From: Bacteroidota bacterium
Lineage (GTDB): Bacteria > Bacteroidota > Kryptoniia > Kryptoniales > JAKASW01
Assembly (NCBI GenBank): GCA_021796055.1
Contig: JAJYOS010000203.1
Location: forward strand, 1-9,098
Direction of reading: 5' to 3'
Length of the DNA stretch: 9,098 nt
In this document: in pieces, positions 1 to 6,824 of the stretch
Position numbering within the stretch: the stretch's first letter is position 1
Layout of the letters: each line of letters opens with the position of its first letter
Notes under the pieces: generated by a model
Databases searched by the model: none
Seen by the model: the letters and a program-made list of their open reading frames with translations, nothing else
What the model was told of the DNA's origin: nothing
Program-made: the position numbers and the translations under genes

Positions 1-1085
1 ATCCGGAGAACGCGGACCCGGCGCACTTTGAAGCGGTCTTCTTCCGGCAGTTTTTCAAGACCGATTCTTTTCTGCCGAGGATCGCATATGAACTCCTGAG
101 TTCGGTAAACAATCAGATTACTTGGAACGAATTCTGGCGGGCGCCGTTCTTGAACGTGCCAGCGCAGGATGCCGCACTTCGAGTCGAGAGCATCAGCGCC
201 ACCATGCCTGTAGTGTACGCTTTGTCGTCGGAAGCGGGCGGCCTCGTCGGCGCGAACAGGGAGATACTCGCTATTTATCAACTCGTGGCGCGAATGAACG
301 CGTACTGGGCTGACAAAGTCACGGGCGTCATTCGCATGCGTGAGTTAGCTCTTGATTCATCCCTTTCACAAAAACAAAGAAATGATGGAATTCTCAAGAT
401 TGAGAAGAGCCTTCTCGACCATCTTTCGAAAATCAGAAGAGATTACATCAGAGCATATCTCCGGACGAACCGTGGGCCTATGCTTCAACTAATAAAGGAT
501 CGATTTGACGAACAGGTAGCTCAGCTAAGGTCAGGCACGAGTGAAATGCTGAAGGGAAATTCCAACTTTGACCAGAAGCTCCCTTCCAGCTTCATCTACT
601 ATCCGAAAAGCACGCCGTATACCCCTGGAAACAGCAAGGTGGATTCCGCGACCTTCGTGAAGACCATAGATCTCGATTCAATCCCAACAAAGGCGATGTT
701 GCAGCTTATCGGAGACACCTATTGCAGACTTTACGTCAACGGCAGATTGGTCGGCGACGTCAAGGCACGCCGAACTCTCACCTGGAACGTGGAGTTTAAC
801 CGAGTCAAGCTCTTTGATATACGGAAATTTCTCAGAAAAGGATTGAATACAATCGCAGTTCAGTCGGAGAATTTCGACATCAACGGTTCAGCGGGCTGCA
901 ATGTGTACGCGGTGATCGGAGCGGATACAATCATGACGGACGGAAGCTGGCAGGTACTAAAAGGGATCGTCTCTCCGCGTCAGGTTGCAAGAGCGCGTCA
1001 GTTGAACGCAATGCCGTACGATAATCGTTGGGCAATCTCCGCACCTGATTTTTCCTTGAACTTGAAATCGTGGATCGAGCGGTGA
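1..1085 (+). CDS. Large protein of unknown function, 3' part only, with a jelly-roll-like C-terminal region
   Basis: The frame is open from the first complete codon at position 3 to TGA at 1083-1085, giving about 360 visible residues, so the true start lies upstream of the window. The first ATG-like position inside (TTG at 150) is not a convincing start because the protein-like sequence continues before it. The visible N-terminal half is helical and charged, with a Lys/Arg/Glu-rich stretch around 360-560 that could be a coiled coil. The last ~150 residues look like a beta-rich galactose-binding or rhamnosidase-type sugar-binding fold: segments such as CRLYVNGRLVGD, then FDIRKFLRKGLNTIAVQ, match the general pattern of a displayed 'YVNG..VGD' strand followed by 'D(I/V)..(L/F)L(R/K)KG.N.I.V'. 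That resemblance is from pattern memory and gives no enzymatic function. No catalytic motif was recognised. It could be the C-terminus of a carbohydrate-active or cell-surface protein. Confidence 0.85.
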   Translation, partial: PENADPAHFEAVFFRQFFKTDSFLPRIAYELLSSVNNQITWNEFWRAPFLNVPAQDAALRVESISATMPVVYALSSEAGGLVGANREILAIYQLVARMNAYWADKVTGVIRMRELALDSSLSQKQRNDGILKIEKSLLDHLSKIRRDYIRAYLRTNRGPMLQLIKDRFDEQVAQLRSGTSEMLKGNSNFDQKLPSSFIYYPKSTPYTPGNSKVDSATFVKTIDLDSIPTKAMLQLIGDTYCRLYVNGRLVGDVKARRTLTWNVEFNRVKLFDIRKFLRKGLNTIAVQSENFDINGSAGCNVYAVIGADTIMTDGSWQVLKGIVSPRQVARARQLNAMPYDNRWAISAPDFSLNLKSWIER

Positions 1086-1213
1086 GGGATCCGGAAAAGA
1101 TCCGGCGTTGACAAGCACCTAAGGACCTCCGTGTCGAATCGCGTTAGTGTTCGAACGGTCCTATTGCGATCTCAAAGTCTGAAACAAAACAAATTGGAAA
1201 ACGATAATTTGTC
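1086..1213. other. Intergenic gap with imperfect inverted repeat and short direct repeat
   Basis: This 128-bp non-coding stretch holds a direct repeat GATCCGG at 1088-1094 and 1099-1105. It also holds an imperfect inverted repeat: AGGACC (1122-1127) pairs with GGTCCT (1157-1162), with inner arms TCGAA (1134-1138) and TTCGA (1150-1154). No T-run follows, so it is a poor intrinsic terminator. A perfect TTGACA sits at 1108-1113, but no good -10 hexamer lies 16-18 bp downstream, so I do not call a promoter. The gap must nevertheless hold the end of the upstream transcript and probably the start of the thioesterase transcript. Confidence 0.4.
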
Positions 1214-1651
1214 ATGGCGATTTTTAGGAAAGTCACTCCGGAGGAATTAAACAAGCTCGGCAGCAACACGATGGCCGAGAGGATTGGTATTGAGATAACG
1301 GAAGTTGGGCCTGATTATCTGAAAGGACGGATGCCGGTCGACTCAGGGACTGTACAGCCGTACGGGATACTCCATGGTGGCGCCTCAGCGGCGCTTGCCG
1401 AGACACTCGGTAGCATAGCGGGCGTGCTCGCGATAAATCCCGAGAAAGAATACTGTGTCGGTTTGGAGATAAATGCCAATCACGTAAGAAGCGTCAAAAG
1501 TGGCTACGTTTACGGAAAGGCAAGCCCTTTACATCTCGGAAGGAAGACACAAGTCTGGGAGATTCGTATCGAGGATGGGGAAGGACACTTGGTTTGTATC
1601 AGCCGATTGACACTCGCGGTGATAATCGGAACGCCTGAATCAATCAGGTAA
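1214..1651 (+). CDS. menI: Hotdog-fold thioesterase, MenI/YdiI type (probable 1,4-dihydroxy-2-naphthoyl-CoA hydrolase)
   Basis: The 145-residue protein is a single-domain hotdog thioesterase of the usual length for the YdiI/EntH branch. It would hydrolyse an acyl-CoA, most likely 1,4-dihydroxy-2-naphthoyl-CoA in menaquinone synthesis in the cytoplasm. The resemblance to E. coli YdiI is strong throughout: MPVDS, Q48, the signature LHGGASAALAETLGS (residues 53-67) with His54 and the catalytic Glu63, then GLEINANHVRS with His90, and PLHLGRKTQVW near residue 110. These residues are visible; the substrate is inferred, since EntH-like relatives act on other aryl-CoA or aryl-carrier substrates. The ATG at 1214 gives the expected N-terminus; the ribosome site is weak (TGGAAA about 13 bp upstream). 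No other men gene is in the window. Its stop overlaps the 3' end of holA on the opposite strand by 8 bp. Confidence 0.9.
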   Translation: MAIFRKVTPEELNKLGSNTMAERIGIEITEVGPDYLKGRMPVDSGTVQPYGILHGGASAALAETLGSIAGVLAINPEKEYCVGLEINANHVRSVKSGYVYGKASPLHLGRKTQVWEIRIEDGEGHLVCISRLTLAVIIGTPESIR

Positions 1652-2660
1652 GTCTTCTAGCTTCGTCTCCTAGTATTTCTGAAACCATCACGACCACCGC
1701 CTCGGAATCTTCATATCCTCCAGACTTCAGTTTGGAATCTATATCCAGGAGTACGCCAATAGCTTTTTTCAGCTCGGAGACGGAATATGCGTTGGCCGCA
1801 GTTGTATATTCGCTGATAAAAGGGTTCCATCTCCCAAACACCGCTGTCGATATGTCCTTCGTGTTCATATGTTTGGCGAGGTCGTGTTTCACCTCGAGTA
1901 GATTAAGAAAGTACCTGGCGAGCATGAAGTTTATATAAACGGGCTTTTCGCCGTTTCCGAGCATCTTTGAGGCTATTTCATGGGCCCGGGCCGCTTTCCT
2001 TTCACCGATCGCTCGTTGAAGTTCGAAGATATTGAACGATCTCGACTTTCCTACCGCGGTGGTTACATCGTCGATCTGGATGACTTTTTCATCTCCCACG
2101 TAGAGGGAGAGTTTTTCCAGTTCAGAGATCGCGTCTCCAACCGAGTCGCCGATCATGTCCACCAAAAGATCCGCGGCACCCGGCGCGAGTTCCTTGCCCA
2201 GAGCCCGAGCGGTGTCAATTAGAAATGTGGAAAGCTCGGACCCTTTCAGGTGATTGAATGTTACCACTTCGGCAGCGCCGGAAATTCTCTTGAATGTTTC
2301 GTCGGTCGCCTTGACATCGCCTGCGACAAGGCACACGACGTTGCTATCCGGAACGCCCGCGAGATGGTCGGCGACGTCTATCCTATGCTTCTTGTCCATC
2401 TTATCGAACCTCTTGACTACCGTCAACCTCCGTTCGCCGACGAAAGGAAAACTTAGCATCGAAGAGAGAATGACTTCTGAATTGGACTCTGTTCCGTCAA
2501 AGACGTCTAGGTTGAACGACCTTTGTTCGGGCGTCACCACGTTTTCGAAAAGGAGGTCCACAGCCTGAGTAATGAAATACTCCTCATTCCCGTGGATGAA
2601 ATATGTCTTTGAGAATTTTCCCTTTTTAATCGACGCGGCGAATTTTCCGAAGTCGCTCAT
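1644..2660 (-). CDS. holA: DNA polymerase III delta subunit
   Basis: This 338-residue protein matches HolA, the clamp-loader subunit that opens the beta sliding clamp and joins gamma/tau and delta' in the replication machinery. Visible family marks are the N-terminal AAA+-like start YFIHGNEEYF (about residues 20-29), which lacks a real Walker A lysine as expected for delta; the stretch SFPFVGERRLTVVKRFDK (about 70-87), the conserved 'F-F-x-x-R-R-L-V-V-V' element; and the C-terminal helical collar domain including SFNIFELQRAIGER and FMLARYFLNLL. Length is normal. The ATG overlaps the cyclophilin stop as ATGA (2657-2660), and no Shine-Dalgarno is visible, so translation is probably coupled to the upstream gene. 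It is the last gene of the minus-strand cluster. Confidence 0.92.
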   Translation of the reverse strand: MSDFGKFAASIKKGKFSKTYFIHGNEEYFITQAVDLLFENVVTPEQRSFNLDVFDGTESNSEVILSSMLSFPFVGERRLTVVKRFDKMDKKHRIDVADHLAGVPDSNVVCLVAGDVKATDETFKRISGAAEVVTFNHLKGSELSTFLIDTARALGKELAPGAADLLVDMIGDSVGDAISELEKLSLYVGDEKVIQIDDVTTAVGKSRSFNIFELQRAIGERKAARAHEIASKMLGNGEKPVYINFMLARYFLNLLEVKHDLAKHMNTKDISTAVFGRWNPFISEYTTAANAYSVSELKKAIGVLLDIDSKLKSGGYEDSEAVVVMVSEILGDEARRLT

Positions 2661-3208
2661 GGTTCGACATAAGCCTTGAGGATATATACAGGTTTTAGAG
2701 GGATGTCTCTGGCATCGTGAGCGACTTGCGCGATGCTGTCAACGACATCCATGCCTTTTAGGACTTTACCGAACACCGTGTATTGTCCGTCAAGTTGAGG
2801 GAGGTCGCGCAGGCATATATAAAACTGACTGCCGTTAGATCTTCGCTCAGGATTCACCTGGTCGGGTTGCCGTGCCATGGCTACGGAGCCGCGCAGATTG
2901 GGTTCCTCTATTTCCGCGGGGAGGGTGTAGCCCGGTCCTCCCATTCCCCATGTCGCTTTGTTCGGAGTCCGTGTGTTAGGATCGCCTCCCTGAATAACGA
3001 ATCCTGGGACGATGCGGTGAAACTGGAGGCTGTCATAGAAACCTTCCGACACAAGCTTTCTGAAATTCTCACACGTTACCGGCGCAGCGTCGTCGAAGAG
3101 TTTTATTTCGATGTTTCCGTAATTTGTTTCGAGTACCACGTTATGACCTTTCATGCTGCACCCGGTAAGAGCCATTGCGGCTGCGAGTGCGAAGATTAGT
3201 TTTTTCAT
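2657..3208 (-). CDS. Lipoprotein cyclophilin-type peptidyl-prolyl cis-trans isomerase
   Basis: This 183-residue protein has a lipoprotein signal peptide (MKKLIFALAAAMALTGC, lipobox LTGC with Cys17), so it is probably lipid-anchored and faces the periplasm, where it would isomerise prolyl bonds during protein folding. The remainder is a complete cyclophilin domain: FHRIVPGFVIQGGDP (residues 63-77) with the catalytic Arg65 and Gln73, then NGSQFYICL (125-133) with Gln128 and Phe129, and LDGQYTVFGKV (139-149). The position of the cyclosporin-binding Trp is Leu139, as in many bacterial cyclophilins. The ATG at 3208 is supported by a strong purine-rich ribosome site. It lies 6 bp after uppP and overlaps holA by 4 bp. 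The exact family name (ppiA- or ppiB-like) cannot be decided here. Confidence 0.93.
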   Translation of the reverse strand: MKKLIFALAAAMALTGCSMKGHNVVLETNYGNIEIKLFDDAAPVTCENFRKLVSEGFYDSLQFHRIVPGFVIQGGDPNTRTPNKATWGMGGPGYTLPAEIEEPNLRGSVAMARQPDQVNPERRSNGSQFYICLRDLPQLDGQYTVFGKVLKGMDVVDSIAQVAHDARDIPLKPVYILKAYVEP

Positions 3209-3210
3209 TT

Positions 3211-3220
3211 CTCCTCACCT
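3211..3220 (-). promoter_or_regulatory. Ribosome binding site of the cyclophilin gene, embedded in the uppP stop
   Basis: On the minus strand the sequence AGGTGAGGAG precedes AA and the ATG at 3208. The uppP TGA stop (3215-3217) lies within this motif, so ribosomes ending uppP sit on the site that starts the next gene. This supports both the chosen start and tight coupling of the two genes. Confidence 0.7.
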
Positions 3221-4036
3221 AATATAAAAGAAGATAATAATTACGGCGGCAAAGATAAACCTATACCAGACGAAGACGTTCATGGTGTGCCTCTGGAGAT
3301 ACTTCATGAAATATTTTATAGCCAGGAATCCGAAGAGAGCGGAGCACAGTGTCCCTAGGATAAGAGGCGCTATGTCGTTCGCAGGTATTCCGTGAATAAA
3401 GATCCTGAGCTTAAGAACGGCCGCCCCAGCTATTACCGGTATGGAGAGAAGAAACGAGAAGCGGGCGGCTTCCTCTCGATTGAATCCGAGGAAAAGTCCG
3501 GATGAAATGGTGATGCCGGATCTGGATGTCCCCGGAATCAGAGCCAACGCCTGGGCGAAGCCGGTTATGATAGCCTCCCTGACGCTCATCGATTCATTGT
3601 TCCTAATGCGCTTGGCGGTTCGTTCCGCGTACCACATCACCAGGCCGAGAACGATGAGCGCGCCAGCCAGCACACTTGGAGTGCGGAATTTGGTCTCGAC
3701 CCATTTATCAAGCAACACTCCGAAAACACCTGCCGGCAAAGTTCCGATGATGACCAGCAACGATAACCTTGATTTTGGATCGGAGCGAAAATTACGTTTA
3801 GAAATACCCCTAAAGAAGCCGGCGATGAGCTCCACCGTATCTTTGAAAAAGTAAGAGAGCACAGCTAGAAGTGTTCCAAGATGCAGCGCCACGTCAAACG
3901 TAAGGCTGTTGAGGAGCTTTGCGTGCCAGCCGAGAAGTTCCGGTATGATCACAAGATGCGCCGTGCTGCTTATCGGAAGGAACTCCGTCAGCCCTTGAAT
4001 AATTCCAAGTACAATACTCTCTAGAACTGTGCCCAT
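3215..4036 (-). CDS. uppP: Undecaprenyl-diphosphatase (BacA/UppP family)
   Basis: This 273-residue, very hydrophobic protein is UppP, the integral inner-membrane phosphatase that converts undecaprenyl pyrophosphate to undecaprenyl phosphate and so recycles the lipid carrier for peptidoglycan and other envelope polymers. The two family signatures are present: QGLTEFLPISSTAHL (residues 14-28), the (E/Q)xxxE motif with Gln14, Glu18 and His27, and PGTSRSG (168-174) with the conserved Arg172. Length and the roughly eight membrane segments are normal. The ATG at 4036 has a perfect AGGAGG upstream at a short 4-bp spacing. The gene follows the barrel gene after 27 bp and precedes the cyclophilin by 6 bp. 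In E. coli the homologue gives bacitracin tolerance when overproduced. Confidence 0.97.
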   Translation of the reverse strand: MGTVLESIVLGIIQGLTEFLPISSTAHLVIIPELLGWHAKLLNSLTFDVALHLGTLLAVLSYFFKDTVELIAGFFRGISKRNFRSDPKSRLSLLVIIGTLPAGVFGVLLDKWVETKFRTPSVLAGALIVLGLVMWYAERTAKRIRNNESMSVREAIITGFAQALALIPGTSRSGITISSGLFLGFNREEAARFSFLLSIPVIAGAAVLKLRIFIHGIPANDIAPLILGTLCSALFGFLAIKYFMKYLQRHTMNVFVWYRFIFAAVIIIFFYIR

Positions 4037-4040
4037 TTAG

Positions 4041-4046
4041 CCTCCT
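4041..4046 (-). promoter_or_regulatory. Ribosome binding site of uppP
   Basis: The minus strand reads AGGAGG, CTAA, ATG. The match to the anti-Shine-Dalgarno sequence is perfect and the 4-bp spacer is shorter than usual. It lies in the only sizeable gap (27 bp) within the minus-strand cluster, so uppP can be translated independently of the genes before it. Confidence 0.7.
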
Positions 4047-4063
4047 GATTTCCTAGGTGAAAC

Positions 4064-4786
4064 TTAGAAATAATAAACTAGCCCGAATGAAAGGCCAACG
4101 CCGAGAAGGTCCATATTAACGGGAATCAATTTCCCCGAATTGTAATCAAGATAGGTAAGCTTCGAACCATCTCTGGCTTTCAGATCGCCGATGAATTCGG
4201 CGTCCCCTTCGACGCCGATTCTGGCATACAAACGCTTATCGAGCTGAGTATCGACTGACCCGTTCAGCTTGACGCCGAATCCGCTCGCCGAATAATCCTG
4301 GGTCTGACTCGAATAAGGTGAGGACGCGCTAACGCTGCCGAAGTGGTATCCGAACTCTCCGCCAAGCCTGATCGAATAACCCTCCGCTCTGAATATCCTT
4401 CTGATAGCTAAAGAAGGGAGGGAATAAGCCATGTTGACCTGCTGGGACCCGATGGAGTTGCCTCCGCTAACACTCTTTGTTATATATCCATAATCGATAC
4501 CGATAGCCCAGTCTTTGGAGACGGCATACTCACCTCCGAAAAAAAACCTTATCGCGCTCGTAAAACTCTTCGGCAGAACGCTCCCAGGTGCGACGTAATT
4601 GAGATAATTCGATAGTCCATCCGCTTTATAGTAAATGACTCCCATGCCGCCGTACCCTGAGAATCTTTGTTGAGCCTGCGTGGTCCCCACGGAGACCATG
4701 ACTATCATGATCATGAGAGGTATTGTTTGGTTCCATCGGATTCTTGTTCTGGGCATTAGTTGTTTGATCTCCGCGAACTTGGTCAT
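4064..4786 (-). CDS. Predicted outer-membrane beta-barrel protein of unknown function
   Basis: The 240-residue product has a signal peptide: Arg-rich n-region near residues 13-18, hydrophobic core IPLMIMIVMVSVG (22-34), probable cleavage after TQA at residue 38. The mature part alternates hydrophobic and polar residues with many Gly, Tyr and Ser, for example FFFGGEYAVSKDWAIGIDYGY and IRLGGEFGYHFGSV, and ends GLVYYF. A terminal aromatic Phe after alternating residues is the usual BAM-recognised ending of an outer-membrane barrel. About eight strands are likely; no ligand or transport motif was recognised. The start is uncertain: ATG at 4786 overlaps the lutC stop (ATGA) but has no ribosome site, while the internal ATG at 4756 gives a more standard signal peptide, with GGAG about 12 bp upstream. 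It sits directly after lutC and 27 bp before uppP. Confidence 0.82.
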   Translation of the reverse strand: MTKFAEIKQLMPRTRIRWNQTIPLMIMIVMVSVGTTQAQQRFSGYGGMGVIYYKADGLSNYLNYVAPGSVLPKSFTSAIRFFFGGEYAVSKDWAIGIDYGYITKSVSGGNSIGSQQVNMAYSLPSLAIRRIFRAEGYSIRLGGEFGYHFGSVSASSPYSSQTQDYSASGFGVKLNGSVDTQLDKRLYARIGVEGDAEFIGDLKARDGSKLTYLDYNSGKLIPVNMDLLGVGLSFGLVYYF

Positions 4787-5436
4787 TGGTTGAGGAAGAG
4801 CACGATAACCTCTTTTGGTCCATGCACCCCTTTAACAAGCTGCTTCTCGATGTCAGCGGTACGACTTGGCCCAGTTATGAGGAATAGATTACTCGCATCA
4901 CTGTTTCCGAATCTGTCGGTGAATACCTCGTCGAGTGACGCGATAAGCCGGCTTCGCTCAACGATGACGAAGAGCTTGGGTGCGAGAGCTGCAGGAAGCC
5001 GCATGTCTGTTTGAATGAGTACGGTCCCTGTCTCTGCGACGCATGCGGCGCAACCGATCAGAGCCGCATCGAAGGCAGCAACTTCACGTTTATCATAGCC
5101 GGCAGCGAATTCCGATCCGAATCTCAAACGCCGATTTACGCTGAGCGATTCTACAATTGACTTGAGGCTGTTAGCCAAGTCATCGTAAATAAAGAGCGAA
5201 GAAGCGGGCTCTGTGTGGTCGGTTATGAACGCTGAAACATCTCGTTCGTTTTCCACCTTTTCTGCGAGGCCGCCTAGAATTTCAAGCTCGCGCTTGAACT
5301 TAATGAAGAGCGACTCGAACCCATGTTGAATCATTGACGTAAGGGGGGAGGCTGCGCTTCTAAGCGCCGCAGATTTCTCAGCTCCGCGCAGGCCGCGCCT
5401 GATCGAGGCGAATATCTTCTCCCGGTCGTCAGTCAC
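4783..5436 (-). CDS. lutC: LutC-type LUD-domain protein of the lactate utilization complex
   Basis: This 217-residue protein is the small, LUD-domain-only member of the LutABC (LldEFG) system, which oxidises L-lactate to pyruvate. Family features visible in the C-terminal half are AAFDAALIGCAACVAETGTVLI (central), GPSRTADIE and the final GVHGPKEVIV, typical of LutC. The N-terminal ~60 residues are a helical region. The start is a GTG at 5436, not ATG; it overlaps the lutB stop as GTGA, and GAGG at 5443-5446 (minus strand) lies 6 bp upstream, which supports this start. Its precise biochemical role is not known even in Bacillus subtilis. The stop overlaps the barrel gene by 4 bp. Identification rests on both the sequence and the lutA-lutB context. 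Confidence 0.92.
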   Translation of the reverse strand: MTDDREKIFASIRRGLRGAEKSAALRSAASPLTSMIQHGFESLFIKFKRELEILGGLAEKVENERDVSAFITDHTEPASSLFIYDDLANSLKSIVESLSVNRRLRFGSEFAAGYDKREVAAFDAALIGCAACVAETGTVLIQTDMRLPAALAPKLFVIVERSRLIASLDEVFTDRFGNSDASNLFLITGPSRTADIEKQLVKGVHGPKEVIVLFLNQ

Positions 5437-6824
5437 TCTTTGCCTCTTTCTGATTTGTAAATCTCCCTGAAGGACCTTGCGGGCAATTTCGGCAGCTCAC
5501 GATAATGAGTCCATCCTTTGATAGCTTTCGCGACTACCGGAGTCGAGGAAAAGATTCGCGCGAGTCTGCTGAAGAGCCTGTAGCGCTGCGGCCTTAACAT
5601 GGTTTTCCTGAAAGTTCTAAAGATGAATGCCTCTACGCCTCTTTTTGTCTTCGCCTTTATTTCGTGTCTCATCGCGAGCAACTGGTGGTGTATACCTATC
5701 CCGACAGGGCAGACTTCCGTACAGTTGCCGCAAAGGGAGGAGGCGAAAGGCAAATCAGGTGCGTTTTTCGGCCCGAAAAACAGTGGAGTGACGAGCGACC
5801 CGATCGGGCCAGGATATACCGAGCCGTAAGCGTGTCCACCGATGCTGCGGTAAACAGGACAAACATTCAGGCACGCGCCGCATCGGATACAGTGAAGGAC
5901 TTCTTGATGCTCTGTTCCGACGAGGGCGCTTCTTCCGTTATCGAGAAGCACAATGTGCACTTCATCAGGTCCGTCCTTTTCGTTCTGTCTCCGTGGGCCA
6001 CGAATAAGTGAGACATAGCTCGTGAGCTTCTGTCCAGTGGCGCTACGTCCCAGAAGGCGCATGAATATTCGCAAATCGGAGAACTTCGGAATGACTTTCT
6101 CAATGCCGGTCACGATCACGTGCACTTTCACCGCGGAGGTGGACAGACGCGCGTTGCCCTCGTTTTCAACGACGACGGCAGTTCCATTCTCAGCGATAAG
6201 GAAGTTCGCGCCGGAGATACCCATCTCGGCGGATAGAAATTTCTCCCTCAGCGCTTTTCGCGCCTCGCCTGTGAGAAATGTGGGGTCGTCGTTAAGCTCG
6301 ATGCCGATTTTATCGTGGAGTAGCTGCGCAATTTCTGTTCTCGATTTATGAATTGCGGGCGCCGTAATGTGTGACGGCGTCTCGCCGGCGAGTTGAATTA
6401 TGTACTCGCCCAGATCGGTCTCGACCGTCTCGATGCCGAACTTTTCGAGGAAAGGTACGAGCCTGAGCTCCTCCGTCACCATAGATTTTGATTTTACAAT
6501 CTTCTTGACGGCATGTCTCTGAGCTACATCGAGTATGTATGCGTTCGCCTTTTCCGGAGATTCGGCATAAAATACGGCGCAGTTATTCTTATGGGCGTTG
6601 TCCTCGAATTGCGAAAGAAGCTCGTTGAGATGCGAAACGGATTCCTGCTTTATTTTCTTCGCTTCATTTCTGAGGAGATCAAAATCGAGCTCGGCGAAGG
6701 AATCGTTTCGCTTGTCCAATGCCTGAATCGTTGCCTTCTTCAGATTTGCCCGGAGCCTCAGATTGGCGACTTCCTTTTTGTAAAGCTTCTTAAAATCCCG
6801 GGATTGCGGCTCAGTCGTCGTCAT
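5433..6824 (-). CDS. lutB: LutB-type iron-sulfur protein with LUD domain (lactate utilization)
   Basis: The 463-residue protein has the LutB/LldF layout and usual length: an N-terminal LUD domain (about 60-300) containing GISGANFLIAENGTAVVVENEGNAR (202-226) and VTGIEKVIP, followed by a ferredoxin-like part. The first cluster motif is CIRCGACLNVCP (Cys312, 315, 318, 322); the second is CGNCTEVCP (Cys365, 368, 372), the three-Cys pattern usual for this family. It is expected to carry electrons from L-lactate within the LutABC complex on the cytoplasmic side, probably toward the quinone pool. The C-terminus is basic. The ATG at 6824 overlaps the lutA stop (ATGA) without a visible ribosome site, implying coupling. 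A related family member acts in other 2-hydroxyacid oxidations, so the substrate is inferred from the complete lutABC set. Confidence 0.95.
   Translation of the reverse strand: MTTTEPQSRDFKKLYKKEVANLRLRANLKKATIQALDKRNDSFAELDFDLLRNEAKKIKQESVSHLNELLSQFEDNAHKNNCAVFYAESPEKANAYILDVAQRHAVKKIVKSKSMVTEELRLVPFLEKFGIETVETDLGEYIIQLAGETPSHITAPAIHKSRTEIAQLLHDKIGIELNDDPTFLTGEARKALREKFLSAEMGISGANFLIAENGTAVVVENEGNARLSTSAVKVHVIVTGIEKVIPKFSDLRIFMRLLGRSATGQKLTSYVSLIRGPRRQNEKDGPDEVHIVLLDNGRSALVGTEHQEVLHCIRCGACLNVCPVYRSIGGHAYGSVYPGPIGSLVTPLFFGPKNAPDLPFASSLCGNCTEVCPVGIGIHHQLLAMRHEIKAKTKRGVEAFIFRTFRKTMLRPQRYRLFSRLARIFSSTPVVAKAIKGWTHYRELPKLPARSFREIYKSERGKE

Noticed and set aside
1108..1139. TTGACA-led promoter for menI
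   Set aside because: The -35 hexamer is perfect, but the hexamers 16-18 bp downstream are GC-rich and unlike a -10; TCGAAT is about 20 bp away and poor.
2783..3199. 138-codon plus-strand reading frame opposite the cyclophilin gene
   Set aside because: The opposite strand encodes a complete cyclophilin with all family motifs; the plus-strand product is Cys/Arg-rich with no protein-like pattern.
3441..3854. 137-codon plus-strand reading frame opposite uppP
   Set aside because: It is the shadow of the well-supported uppP gene and has no recognisable features or ribosome site.
4705..4716. 12-bp palindrome TCATGATCATGA in the barrel gene
   Set aside because: It arises from the Met-Ile-Met codons of the signal peptide, a low-complexity coding effect.
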